A stretch of 8,844 bases of DNA from JABMMZ01 sp044357345 (GTDB lineage: Bacteria; Bacteroidota; Bacteroidia; NS11-12g; UBA955), in the NCBI GenBank assembly GCA_044357345.1, contig JBIKPR010000083.1:1-8844 (forward strand), in the 5' to 3' direction. A program made the translations under genes and the position numbers. Below the pieces are notes generated by a model, which searched no databases, had not been told where the DNA came from, and was given only the letters and a program-made list of their open reading frames with translations. The stretch's first letter is position 1; every line of letters begins with the position of its first letter. Shown here one piece after another: positions 1 to 7,086 of the stretch.

Positions 1-228
1 GACGAGGATTAATTTCTACTGGTGTAATAGCAAGTAAGTCTATTTTAATTGCATTTTAAGCTTGGTTTAAGCGCCTAAAAACCAATAGGCATCTATTTGC
101 TAACGCCACTTGTTTATTGGATTTAAATGCCATTTGAAATTCTAAAAGAATGGATCGTATCTATAATTAAATATTTCGTATGGAGTAAGACTAGAGAATC
201 CAATTAACTTGAGCGAATGAAATGAAAT
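1..228. other. Left-edge intergenic stretch, no supported gene
   Basis: No convincing gene is visible here. On the plus strand one frame is open from base 3 to a TAA at 57-59 (18 codons, ending SILIAF). It could be the tail of a convergent gene entering from the left, but so short an open stretch is expected by chance. Two mutually exclusive short hairpins follow: TTGGTTT/AAACCAA (62-68 with 79-85) and GCCTA/TAGGC (73-77 with 86-90). Neither has a T-tract. The symmetric terminator at 229-260 would suit a convergent pair but does not prove one. Confidence 0.3.
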
Positions 229-260
229 AAAAAAGCCAAATCTTATGACCTGGCTTTTTT
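229..260. terminator. Rho-independent terminator after the permease gene
   Basis: A perfect 10-bp inverted repeat, AAAAAAGCCA (229-238) and TGGCTTTTTT (251-260), encloses a 12-base loop. Read on the minus strand it starts about 20 bases after the permease stop codon and gives a GCCA/TGGC stem ending in six T residues, as expected for an intrinsic terminator. It is equally good in the other direction because of the A-tract, so it could also stop a convergent transcript from the left. The G+C part of the stem is only three pairs plus an A-T pair, so efficiency is uncertain. Confidence 0.75.
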
Positions 261-279
261 ATTAAATATTTTATTGTTC

Positions 280-1755
280 TTATTTGTCTAATTGGTGCTC
301 ATTGCCTGGGTGAAGATTGCTTCTCTTTCGGCTGTATAAGAAATACACCAAAATACCCAAGACTCCCCACGCAATGAAAGTATACCATGTTCCAACTCTA
401 ACTTGTAACATCAACAAGATGTTGGCCGCTATACCAAGTGTTGCAATCACTGGCAAATAGGGTGTTCTGTAAGGTCTTTCTAAATTAGGTTCTCTTACAC
501 GTAAAATCCATACAGCCAAACAAACCATAGAGAATGCAAGTAAGGTTCCCATGCTGCACATTTCAGAAACTTTATCAATTGGTGTAAAGGCAGCAATTAT
601 TGAAACGATAGCTCCAACAAGTATTGTACTTTTAAATGGCGTTTTAAATTTAGGGTGAACACTGCCAAATAAATTTCTAGGCAATAAACCATCTTTGGCC
701 ATACCTAAGAATATTCTGGTTTGTCCCAGCATCATCACCATCATAACGGAGGTTAATCCGGCTACGGCAGCAATGGTTATAATGTAAACTGCCCATGGTT
801 GTCCAATACTTGAGAATGCAGAGGCCACTGGCGCTTTGATGTCTAAGGTATCGTATTTTACCATTCCAGTTAACACCAAGGAAACCAAGATGTATAGGAC
901 TGTACAAATAAGCAATGACATGATAATGGCAAACGGAACATCTTTCTTAGGGTTTACAGCTTCACCCGCTTGGGTTGAAACCGCATCGAAACCTATATAG
1001 GCAAAGAATACAATTGAAGCAGCAGTTCCAATACCAGACCATCCGAAGTGACCAACACCTTTTGCATCAATGAATTGTTCAGGAATAAATGGCGACCAAT
1101 TGTCTACATTGATGTAGAAAGCACCCATTACAATAACAAAAATCACAACGGAAACCTTAAGAATAACAATGAGGTTATTTGTTTTGGCTGCTTCTTTTAT
1201 GCCTCTTACCAAGATTGCAGTTACCAACCAAGTGATAACAAAAGCTGGAAGGTTGAAAGCAAAGGCTGGAGGATCTATTCCAAGTTCATTTGCTTTTTCA
1301 ATGGCAGTTGTCGGGTCATTCACCAACCATAATGGCAAGTTAATGCCAAACAAATGCAAGAGTTTATCAAAGTAGCCAGACCAACTTACGGCAACCGTAG
1401 TGGCGCCCATCATATATTCAAGGATGAGGTTCCAACCGATAAACCAAGCGAACAATTCACCTACTGTTCCATATGAGTAAGCATAGGCAGAACCTTCTAC
1501 TGGAAGTATTGAGGAAAACTCAGCATAGCACAAGGCAGCAAAAGTACAAGCAATACCAGCCAACATAAACGATATAGCCAGTGCAGGACCTGCATATTCA
1601 TGCGCCGCAATACCTGTAAGGGTGAATATACCACCACCAATAATGGCGCCTATTCCTAAAGAAGTTAGGCCCCATTTAGTGAGTACACGATTTAACTCAC
1701 TCTTCTTTGCATCAGAATGAAAGGACTCTATTGGTTTTCTTCTCCATACTGACAT
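280..1755 (-). CDS. APC-superfamily amino acid permease, CAT-like (YfnA type)
   Basis: A 491-residue inner-membrane transporter of the APC superfamily, probably the cationic amino acid transporter branch, taking up amino acids by proton symport or exchange. The start is well supported: an N-terminal amphipathic stretch (WRRKPIESF at 4-12, then LNRVLTKWGLTSLG) leads into the glycine-rich first helix GAIIGGGIF (36-44), which in this family binds the substrate's amino and carboxyl groups. A second family signature follows helix 6: GFDAVST at 255-261, then EAVNPKKDVP up to about 274. Hydrophobic segments fit about 12 helices and the length is normal. The start lies 18 bp after the secDF stop, so co-transcription with secDF is likely, with the terminator at 229-260 ending the unit. 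A GTGGGA just before the ATG is at best a weak ribosome binding site. The substrate cannot be read from sequence; lysine or arginine specificity should not be assumed. Confidence 0.93.
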   Translation of the reverse strand: MSVWRRKPIESFHSDAKKSELNRVLTKWGLTSLGIGAIIGGGIFTLTGIAAHEYAGPALAISFMLAGIACTFAALCYAEFSSILPVEGSAYAYSYGTVGELFAWFIGWNLILEYMMGATTVAVSWSGYFDKLLHLFGINLPLWLVNDPTTAIEKANELGIDPPAFAFNLPAFVITWLVTAILVRGIKEAAKTNNLIVILKVSVVIFVIVMGAFYINVDNWSPFIPEQFIDAKGVGHFGWSGIGTAASIVFFAYIGFDAVSTQAGEAVNPKKDVPFAIIMSLLICTVLYILVSLVLTGMVKYDTLDIKAPVASAFSSIGQPWAVYIITIAAVAGLTSVMMVMMLGQTRIFLGMAKDGLLPRNLFGSVHPKFKTPFKSTILVGAIVSIIAAFTPIDKVSEMCSMGTLLAFSMVCLAVWILRVREPNLERPYRTPYLPVIATLGIAANILLMLQVRVGTWYTFIAWGVLGILVYFLYSRKRSNLHPGNEHQLDK

Positions 1756-1773
1756 TTCCCACTCAGTTTAGAT

Positions 1774-4746
1774 TTACTTAATGATAGACTTGTCTTTCTT
1801 GAACAAGTCGAGTACAATTGGAGATGCAATAAAGATTGTAGAGTAACTACCCATTATTACACCGATTAACAATGCCAAAGAGAAACCTTTCAATGCAGCA
1901 CCACCAAATAAGAACAATACCAAGATAACTACGATTACGGTAACTGAAGTCATAATGGTTCTGCTTAATGTTTGGTTGATTGCTAAATTGATAACTTTTG
2001 CTTTGTCATGCTCAGAACGGTATTCGTTCATGTTTTCACGAATCCTGTCAAAAATTACCACCGTATCGTTAATTGAATATCCGATAATGGTTAGAATTGC
2101 CCCGATAAAGTTTTGGTCCATTTCTAATGGGAAAGGAACGATGTCTTTCAAAAGCGCAAAGATTGCGAATACCATTAACACGTCATGTATTAGGGCGATG
2201 ATCGCACCAACAGCAAAGCCGATGTTTTTGAATCTAATGAAAATGTAAATGAAGATTGCAATGATTGAGACAATAACAACCCACATAGATTTTGTTCTAA
2301 TGTTAGAAGCGATTGTTGGTCCAACTTCAGCACTGCTCAATATATTTGCTTTGGTCGCTTTGAATGTTGCTAATGCTGCAATTACATCGTCTTCAATCAA
2401 ATCTGCATTTGCGTTCGGAGTGTTGATTTTGTATGTTGTTACAATTTTATAACGGCCTTCAGAACCAATGGTTTTTACTTCGTTGCTACTTTCAGGTAAT
2501 CCTTTATCAAGTGCAGCTTTGATGTCTTCAGCTTGTAATCCTGTGCTTAATTGCATTTGGTAACCGTATCCACCTTTAAAGTCAATACCGGTACTCAAAC
2601 CACCTTTGAAGAACATAACACTGAATCCAATCACAATAATTGAAGCAGATAACAAGTAGAAACGTTTTCTTCTGCTAATGAAGTCATAGCTCGCATTAAT
2701 CATTAGATTAGCGGTCCACTTATTAGAGAAAGTAACATCCAAACCTTTGTCGACACGACGTTCGATTAATAGTCTAGAGACGAAGATTGAAGTAAATAAA
2801 GAGGTAATGATACCGATGATCAAGATAATAGCGAAACCGTATACTGGACCAGCACCAACGAAGGTCATAATGATCGCAGCAATTAATGTGGTTAAGTTAC
2901 CATCTATGATTGAAGAAAATGCCATGGCAAAACCGTTGGTTACTGCATTTCTTAAAATTTTACCTTCTCGAAGTTCTTCTTTAATACGTTCGTAAATCAG
3001 TACGTTTGCGTCGACCGCCATACCAATTGTTAATACGATACCTGCGATACCCGGAAGGGTTAATGCGGCACCATAAGAAGCCAATATACTAATAATGAAG
3101 AATACGTTAGCGAATACGGCAATGGTTGCAATGATACCACCTCTTTGGTAGTAAAATAACATCAAGACCAATACAGCGATGAAACCAATAATTAAAGAGT
3201 TCATACCCTTTTTGATTGATTCAGCACCTAAAGTTGGACCAACCACATCTTCTGCAACGATATCAGCTGGAGCTGGTAATTTACCCGCTTTTAAAATATT
3301 AGCTAAGTCGTTTGCTTCAAGCACAGAGAATCCACCTGAGATAGAAGAATTACCACTAGGAATTTCTTCGTTAACTCTTGGCGCTGAAAACACTTTATTG
3401 TCAAGTACAATGGCAATGAAGTCACTGGTTTGTGCTGCAATTCTAGTTAATTCTTTCCAATCGCGAGCAGCTGATTGGGTCATACTCATGCTTACTTCAA
3501 CTTGTCCAGAAGTTTGGTTGTTGGTAGCAAACGCATCAGCTATAATGTTTTCGTCACCACTTCCCATTGAAGCCACACCATCTTTGTTGGCTTTTAAGGC
3601 GTATAAATCAAATATTTGATCAGAAACAGATTCTGGTTTAGCGCTCCAAACAAACTTAACATCTTTTGGCAATGCTTTTAAAACGTATTCGTCTTGTAAC
3701 ATTTTGTTAATTTTGTTGATGGCTTCTTTTGGTGCTCTAGCCAAGATGCTGCTTTCACCAATATTTCCACTTTGATCTTGTAAAGGTACTAGACCTGCCT
3801 CAGCAAAAGGGAATTTAGAAGAATCTTTAGCGTTCTTCTCTGTCATAAATGCTCTTTGTGCAGTATCTCTTTTAAGTGAATCTGTAATTAAGGCAATTGA
3901 CTTAAGCTTATTAGAATCTTCTTCAGAATAGCCTTTGCTTAGTCTAAGTTTAGCGGCATAAGCAGCATTCATTGGCTCGTATATCTTTTTGAAACCAATG
4001 AATTGGTTTTTAGCGTTGTTGCCATATACTTGCCAGAACTCTAAACGTGCGCTTTGTTCTAATAAGGCTCTGATTCTGCTTGGATTGTCTACACCGGGTA
4101 GCTCCACTGAAATTCTTCCACCATCTAATTGTTGAACGTTTGGTTGGCTTATGTTACCAGCATTCAAACGCGCTTCAATAATTTGACGGGTGTTGTCTGA
4201 TTTGTCTTTTAATTCATTTTTTAAATAATTTACCACTTCCGCATCAGATGATGTTGAGGTGATTCTTTTATTGTCTCTATTGCTGAAAAGTGAACTTAAG
4301 TTTTTGTTTGGAGCAATGTTTTTGAAATTCTGCGCAAAAAGATCGATGAAGTCACCTCCACTCTTTTTGTATGTGATTTCAGATAAACGAACTGCTTCAA
4401 TTAAATCTTTGTCAATTTGATTTTGACCAGCCAGTGTTTTAACTACTTCGCCTTTATTTACTTCAAGAACTACGTTCATTCCACCTTGTAAATCCAAACC
4501 TAATTTTAGCTCAGATTCTTTACATTGGAAATAGTCTTTCTTAATAATACCTAAGTTTAGAAGAGGCTTTCTTCCAAGAGAGTCAATGTAATTGCGGTAT
4601 ACATCGCCATCGTAAACACCATTTTTTGTTGCGAATGTTTTTGCTTTTGCTTCAAATCGTTTTACCACCCAGGTAAAAGATAGTTGGTAAGTGCATGTAA
4701 GTGCAAAAACGATAGCAATAAAAATTATTAAACCTTTATTTTTCAT
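1774..4746 (-). CDS. secDF: Protein translocase subunit SecDF (SecD-SecF fusion)
   Basis: A 990-residue single-chain SecD-SecF that sits beside SecYEG and uses the proton-motive force to pull secreted proteins out on the periplasmic side. In order: first membrane helix at about 5-27; SecD motif LGLDLQGG (82-89, D85); a large periplasmic P1 domain to about residue 500, including ISVELPGVDNPSRIR; five helices from about 515 to 660, containing GMAVDANVLIYERIKEE with Asp 579 as the probable proton-path residue; then the SecF half with a helix at about 696-714, TGIDFKGG (719-726, D722), the P4 domain, and further helices from about 820, containing GYSINDTVVIFDRIREN with D894. Both halves keep their signature residues, so both should be functional. 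The total slightly exceeds the E. coli SecD plus SecF lengths, mainly through a longer P1. The ATG at 4746 begins a normal signal-anchor helix and has no clear Shine-Dalgarno sequence. The permease follows by 18 bp. Confidence 0.97.
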   Translation of the reverse strand: MKNKGLIIFIAIVFALTCTYQLSFTWVVKRFEAKAKTFATKNGVYDGDVYRNYIDSLGRKPLLNLGIIKKDYFQCKESELKLGLDLQGGMNVVLEVNKGEVVKTLAGQNQIDKDLIEAVRLSEITYKKSGGDFIDLFAQNFKNIAPNKNLSSLFSNRDNKRITSTSSDAEVVNYLKNELKDKSDNTRQIIEARLNAGNISQPNVQQLDGGRISVELPGVDNPSRIRALLEQSARLEFWQVYGNNAKNQFIGFKKIYEPMNAAYAAKLRLSKGYSEEDSNKLKSIALITDSLKRDTAQRAFMTEKNAKDSSKFPFAEAGLVPLQDQSGNIGESSILARAPKEAINKINKMLQDEYVLKALPKDVKFVWSAKPESVSDQIFDLYALKANKDGVASMGSGDENIIADAFATNNQTSGQVEVSMSMTQSAARDWKELTRIAAQTSDFIAIVLDNKVFSAPRVNEEIPSGNSSISGGFSVLEANDLANILKAGKLPAPADIVAEDVVGPTLGAESIKKGMNSLIIGFIAVLVLMLFYYQRGGIIATIAVFANVFFIISILASYGAALTLPGIAGIVLTIGMAVDANVLIYERIKEELREGKILRNAVTNGFAMAFSSIIDGNLTTLIAAIIMTFVGAGPVYGFAIILIIGIITSLFTSIFVSRLLIERRVDKGLDVTFSNKWTANLMINASYDFISRRKRFYLLSASIIVIGFSVMFFKGGLSTGIDFKGGYGYQMQLSTGLQAEDIKAALDKGLPESSNEVKTIGSEGRYKIVTTYKINTPNANADLIEDDVIAALATFKATKANILSSAEVGPTIASNIRTKSMWVVIVSIIAIFIYIFIRFKNIGFAVGAIIALIHDVLMVFAIFALLKDIVPFPLEMDQNFIGAILTIIGYSINDTVVIFDRIRENMNEYRSEHDKAKVINLAINQTLSRTIMTSVTVIVVILVLFLFGGAALKGFSLALLIGVIMGSYSTIFIASPIVLDLFKKDKSIIK

Positions 4747-4801
4747 TATATTACTTTATATCAAACTTTTATTAGCCTGCGAAAATAATAATTTATTTGT
4801 G

Positions 4802-4823
4802 AAAATTGACCATAATCAATTTT
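4802..4823. repeat. Perfect 8-bp inverted repeat upstream of secDF
   Basis: AAAATTGA (4802-4809) and TCAATTTT (4816-4823) are perfect complements around a 6-base spacer, 55-77 bases upstream of the secDF start codon. It could be an operator half-site pair or a leader hairpin. The arms are mostly A/T in an A/T-rich region, so chance is a real alternative. Confidence 0.4.
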
Positions 4824-4830
4824 TCATGCG

Positions 4831-4860
4831 CTTTATTTTTGTTTTATTTTGAAAATAAAG
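4831..4860. repeat. Perfect 9-bp inverted repeat upstream of secDF
   Basis: CTTTATTTT (4831-4839) and AAAATAAAG (4852-4860) are perfect complements with a 12-base spacer. The element lies only 7 bases from the neighbouring repeat at 4802-4823. Neither orientation is followed by a T-tract suited to an intrinsic terminator, so a regulatory or RNA-structural role is more likely than termination if it is functional. Confidence 0.4.
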
Positions 4861-4956
4861 ACTTGTTTTAAGAATTTATCGGAAATAAAAGTAAATTTTA
4901 AAGTAAAATAAAGCCCTCGCTTGCTCTATTTGCTTTAAATTTTATGGCCTTAATTC

Positions 4957-5736
4957 TTATTTTAAATTGAAGGTAATGTCTATTCGGCAAATTGATTTTA
5001 CCGCTTTGCCTCTTTTTAGGGCGGGTCTGAATTTGTTGTTACACAATTTAATAACCCTTAAAGCTTCTTCATTGAAGCTCTGAAAACCTGAGGTTCTCCA
5101 TACTTTCACGTTTTCTACTATGCCCTCCTTAGTAACCACAAAGCTAACAGAGCAAACCCCTTGGTCGTGGTTGTTTTTTTCATTCTCCGGGTATACCAAA
5201 TTGTTGTACAAGAAATCTTGGAAGGCGTCTTCACCACCTATAAAGTATGGAGCTTGGTCTACCACCGTATGAACATAGTTGTCATTGTTCTCGCCATCTG
5301 GATTCTGCTTGTTTGAACTGTCAGCTTTATTGGTTCCTTGATCCTTTTTCTTGTCTTTTGGATCTGTATTGTTTACAGGGTCTTTAACTGCTTTTATTTC
5401 TTTTTTTTCAGATGATTCAGCCGATTTTTCGGTTTTGTGTTTTGGTGCAATGTTGGAATTGAAACCACTGGAAGGCGGTTCCAATAAGGTGACATTGTAC
5501 TGCACATATTCCATCGGTTCTTCTTCAGTTTCACGCCAAATTTTTTTGATGATTTGGGGTGTAAGAATGCTAAAAACGAAGGTGCAAAAGGCAATTATTA
5601 CTGCGTTTCTATGGTTTTTGGAATAATTCTTTCTTAGAATGAAGGCACCATATTTTTTGTTCCGTCCTTCGAAAACGATGTCATCCATGCCTTGTTTGGC
5701 TATGTGCTTATCGTCTGGTAGGGGAAATTGTTCCAA
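4957..5736 (-). CDS. tonB: TonB energy-transducing protein
   Basis: A 259-residue periplasm-spanning protein that passes energy from ExbB-ExbD to TonB-dependent outer-membrane receptors. A Bacteroidota-type cytoplasmic segment VFEGRNKKYGAF (21-32) is followed by one membrane anchor (about 44-62), a charged flexible linker (about 70-165) rich in Lys, Asp, Asn and Ser, and a TonB C-terminal domain (about 178-259) with the usual YP (182-183), the GIVENVKVWRTSGF strand-helix region and FRPALKRGKAV (236-246). The start at 5736 is a TTG: an in-frame TAA lies at 5752-5754 and no ATG intervenes. The first in-frame ATG is codon 17 (5686-5688), just before DDIVFEG. Related proteins usually carry about 10-20 residues before that motif, which favours TTG; neither start has a clear ribosome binding site. 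A 235-bp gap with its own promoter element separates it from exbD, so it is probably transcribed independently as well. Confidence 0.93.
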   Translation of the reverse strand: MEQFPLPDDKHIAKQGMDDIVFEGRNKKYGAFILRKNYSKNHRNAVIIAFCTFVFSILTPQIIKKIWRETEEEPMEYVQYNVTLLEPPSSGFNSNIAPKHKTEKSAESSEKKEIKAVKDPVNNTDPKDKKKDQGTNKADSSNKQNPDGENNDNYVHTVVDQAPYFIGGEDAFQDFLYNNLVYPENEKNNHDQGVCSVSFVVTKEGIVENVKVWRTSGFQSFNEEALRVIKLCNNKFRPALKRGKAVKSICRIDITFNLK

Positions 5737-5767
5737 ATGTTTTGACTTAAATTATGTGGCCTCTTAC

Positions 5768-5781
5768 AGAACAAATGTTCT
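5768..5781. promoter_or_regulatory. 14-bp palindrome in the tonB leader, possible operator
   Basis: AGAACA and TGTTCT form a perfect inverted repeat with a 2-base centre (AGAACAAATGTTCT on the plus strand). It lies between the predicted tonB -7 element (5798-5805) and the start codon at 5736, where a bound repressor could block transcription. The core GAAC-N4-GTTC matches the pattern known for LexA sites in Firmicutes. That is a resemblance only; whether this organism has a LexA that reads it is unknown. Confidence 0.45.
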
Positions 5782-5797
5782 AAAATCGTGCCATAGG

Positions 5798-5805
5798 CAA
5801 AGTTA
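5798..5805 (-). promoter_or_regulatory. Predicted tonB promoter, Bacteroidota -7 element
   Basis: On the minus strand the sequence is TAACTTTG, a perfect match to the TAnnTTTG -7 consensus known from Bacteroidota sigma-ABfr promoters. Transcription would begin near 5790, leaving a leader of roughly 55 bases before the tonB start at 5736. The -33 region, about 20 bp upstream, shows only a weak match (AGTG against TTTG), so this call rests on the -7 element and its position. Confidence 0.45.
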
Positions 5806-5878
5806 TTGTTTTAATTAGAATGTATCACTAGGAGTAACAAACCAATTTATATAGTAACGTCATTGTCTTACAATTGTT

Positions 5879-5899
5879 ACGCCTTAATTATGGAGGCGT
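5879..5899. repeat. Hairpin in the exbD-tonB gap
   Basis: ACGCCT (5879-5884) and AGGCGT (5894-5899) pair perfectly around a 9-base loop. This is the most G+C-rich structure in the gap. Short outer pairing (TTG with CAA) can extend it across a bulge on the minus strand. No T-run follows on either strand, so a simple intrinsic terminator is not supported; transcript-end protection or processing is possible. Confidence 0.45.
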
Positions 5900-5947
5900 G
5901 CAAATTAAACTATTCTTAAAGGCATTAGAAGAATTCCGAGCGAATGC

Positions 5948-5969
5948 GCATTTCTTTTATCAAGAATGC
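5948..5969 (-). repeat. Hairpin directly after the exbD stop
   Basis: GCATTTCTT (5948-5956) and AAGAATGC (5962-5969) form an 8-bp stem with one bulged base and a 5-base loop, starting two bases after the exbD stop codon on the minus strand. It overlaps a perfect 10-bp palindrome, AATGCGCATT (5943-5952). It lacks a T-tract. It may stabilise the 3' end of the exbBD message or reduce read-through into tonB. Confidence 0.4.
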
Positions 5970-5971
5970 AA

Positions 5972-6370
5972 TTATTCTTTTTCTAAAGCCAATACGACTT
6001 TCCGACTTTTCTTATTGGCAATACGCACCATTTCCATTACTTGCTCGTAACGCACTGTTTTGTCTGCATGTATGCTAATTGGCGCAGTTAAGTCTTTGCT
6101 CAATTCAGATTCGATTGCAGCTTCAAGTGTTTCGATGGTAACATCTTTGTTTTCATTAACTGCATATTGACCTTCCGCGTTTAAAAACACACGAATTGGT
6201 TTAACTGGCAAATGCTGGTCTTCTACCCCTTTAGGTAAAACTACTTTTAATATTGTTTCAGGCGATACGGTGGAGGTTAGAATGAAAAAAATCAGCAACA
6301 TAAAGATAATATCGGTCATTGCTGATAACCCAAACTCACCACTCGATCTTGTCCTTTTTCTAATAGCCAT
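5972..6370 (-). CDS. exbD: ExbD/TolR-family biopolymer transport protein
   Basis: A 132-residue inner-membrane protein that forms the proton-conducting rotor of the TonB motor with ExbB. The layout is the family's: a short basic cytoplasmic N-terminus (IRKRTRSSGEFGL), one membrane helix starting SAMTDIIFMLLIFFILTS with the conserved proton-carrying aspartate at residue 20, then a periplasmic domain containing VVLPKG and ending with SIHADKTVRYEQVMEMVRIA. Length is normal. Its start lies 17 bp after the exbB stop, so the two are surely one operon. There is no Shine-Dalgarno sequence before the ATG. Sequence alone does not strictly separate ExbD from TolR; the neighbouring tonB favours ExbD. Many Bacteroidota loci carry two exbD-like genes in a row, but only one is present here. 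Confidence 0.95.
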   Translation of the reverse strand: MAIRKRTRSSGEFGLSAMTDIIFMLLIFFILTSTVSPETILKVVLPKGVEDQHLPVKPIRVFLNAEGQYAVNENKDVTIETLEAAIESELSKDLTAPISIHADKTVRYEQVMEMVRIANKKSRKVVLALEKE

Positions 6371-6387
6371 AATTATAGAATTTTAAA

Positions 6388-7086
6388 TTATGCAGGCTGT
6401 TGCAAAATATCGATAAATTCGAGCTTCTTAGATTCGAACTTATTGGCTACATGGTCAATTTTTAGCATTAGAAAGTGGTAGCTTGCGAAGGCGATTATAC
6501 CCAACAATAAACCAGCTGCACTTGATACCATTTTAACATATAAACCTCCAGAGATGATGTCAATTTGTATGGTATTGGCTAAGGAAATTTTATAGAACAT
6601 TTGAATTACACCAAAAATAGTTCCTAGGAAACCAAACATTGGCGCTAATCCTGCGATCATTGATAAAAAGCCTACATTTTTTTCGATTTTGTATACTTCC
6701 ATAACACCAACATTTTCAATAGATGACTCGATGGTGTTAATTGGTTTTCCTATCAACGATATGCCTTTTTCTATCATTCGGGCTATCGGTGCATCTGTTC
6801 TGCTGCAAAGCGTTTTTGCACCCAAGATGTTGTCATTTAATACCATGTCTTTGATATTCATCATGAAATTGGCGTCAATCTTTGCTGCGTTGTGAATGGC
6901 TAAATAGCGTTCGATTGCTATATAAAGTGAAGCAACAAATAAAATTCCAATTGGAATCATTACGACGCCACCTTTAATGGCCATATCCCAAAGATTTCCC
7001 GGCATGTTGGCACTGGTACTTGCCGCAGCAGCAGCGCTAGCAGAATCTGTTAAAGCAGTTGTTTGTAATAAAATAGATAATAGCAT
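6388..7086 (-). CDS. exbB: ExbB/TolQ-family proton channel protein
   Basis: A 232-residue inner-membrane protein of the MotA/TolQ/ExbB family, the stator that works with ExbD to energise TonB. After a hydrophobic start and an Ala/Ser-rich stretch (16-26), helix 1 spans about 41-58 and ends at IERY (58-61). Helix 2 (about 138-166) carries the diagnostic GFLGTIFG (152-159), with T156 matching the conserved channel threonine. Helix 3 (about 184-205) contains KMVSSAAGLLLGI, where S189 appears to stand at the position of the second channel threonine of E. coli ExbB, keeping the hydroxyl. The ATG at 7086 is the first reasonable start; Met 28 (MPGNLWDM) is a less likely alternative. The gene heads a two-gene unit with exbD after a 487-bp gene-free region, and has no visible ribosome binding site. 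Confidence 0.95.
   Translation of the reverse strand: MLLSILLQTTALTDSASAAAAASTSANMPGNLWDMAIKGGVVMIPIGILFVASLYIAIERYLAIHNAAKIDANFMMNIKDMVLNDNILGAKTLCSRTDAPIARMIEKGISLIGKPINTIESSIENVGVMEVYKIEKNVGFLSMIAGLAPMFGFLGTIFGVIQMFYKISLANTIQIDIISGGLYVKMVSSAAGLLLGIIAFASYHFLMLKIDHVANKFESKKLEFIDILQQPA

Larger units (their letters stand above)
4747..4956 (-). other. tonB-secDF intergenic region, presumed secDF leader
   Basis: This 210-bp, very AT-rich stretch separates the tonB stop from the secDF start. It probably contains the end of the tonB transcript and the secDF promoter. I see no strong terminator: TAAAGC (4909-4914) and GCTTTA (4932-4937) can form a 6-bp stem with a 17-base loop, followed on the minus strand by the modest run TTTT. 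The closest promoter-like element for secDF is a TATTTTCG (one mismatch to TAnnTTTG) about 37 bases before the ATG, without a convincing -33 partner. Two perfect inverted repeats in the region are listed separately. Confidence 0.4.

Noticed and set aside
3..59. Possible 3' end of a plus-strand gene at the left edge
   Set aside because: Only 18 codons are visible before the TAA. An open frame of that length occurs often by chance, and the peptide shows no recognisable C-terminus.
3179..3619. 146-codon open frame on the plus strand inside secDF
   Set aside because: It lies antisense to the P1 domain and following helices of a clearly real secDF gene, and its translation has no recognisable domain. 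Long antisense frames are expected from the codon bias of the real gene.
5737..5971. Possible remnant of a second exbD in the exbD-tonB gap
   Set aside because: All minus-strand frames are broken by early stops (for example MRIRSEFF then stop), and no ExbD motif such as the helix with the conserved Asp can be found.
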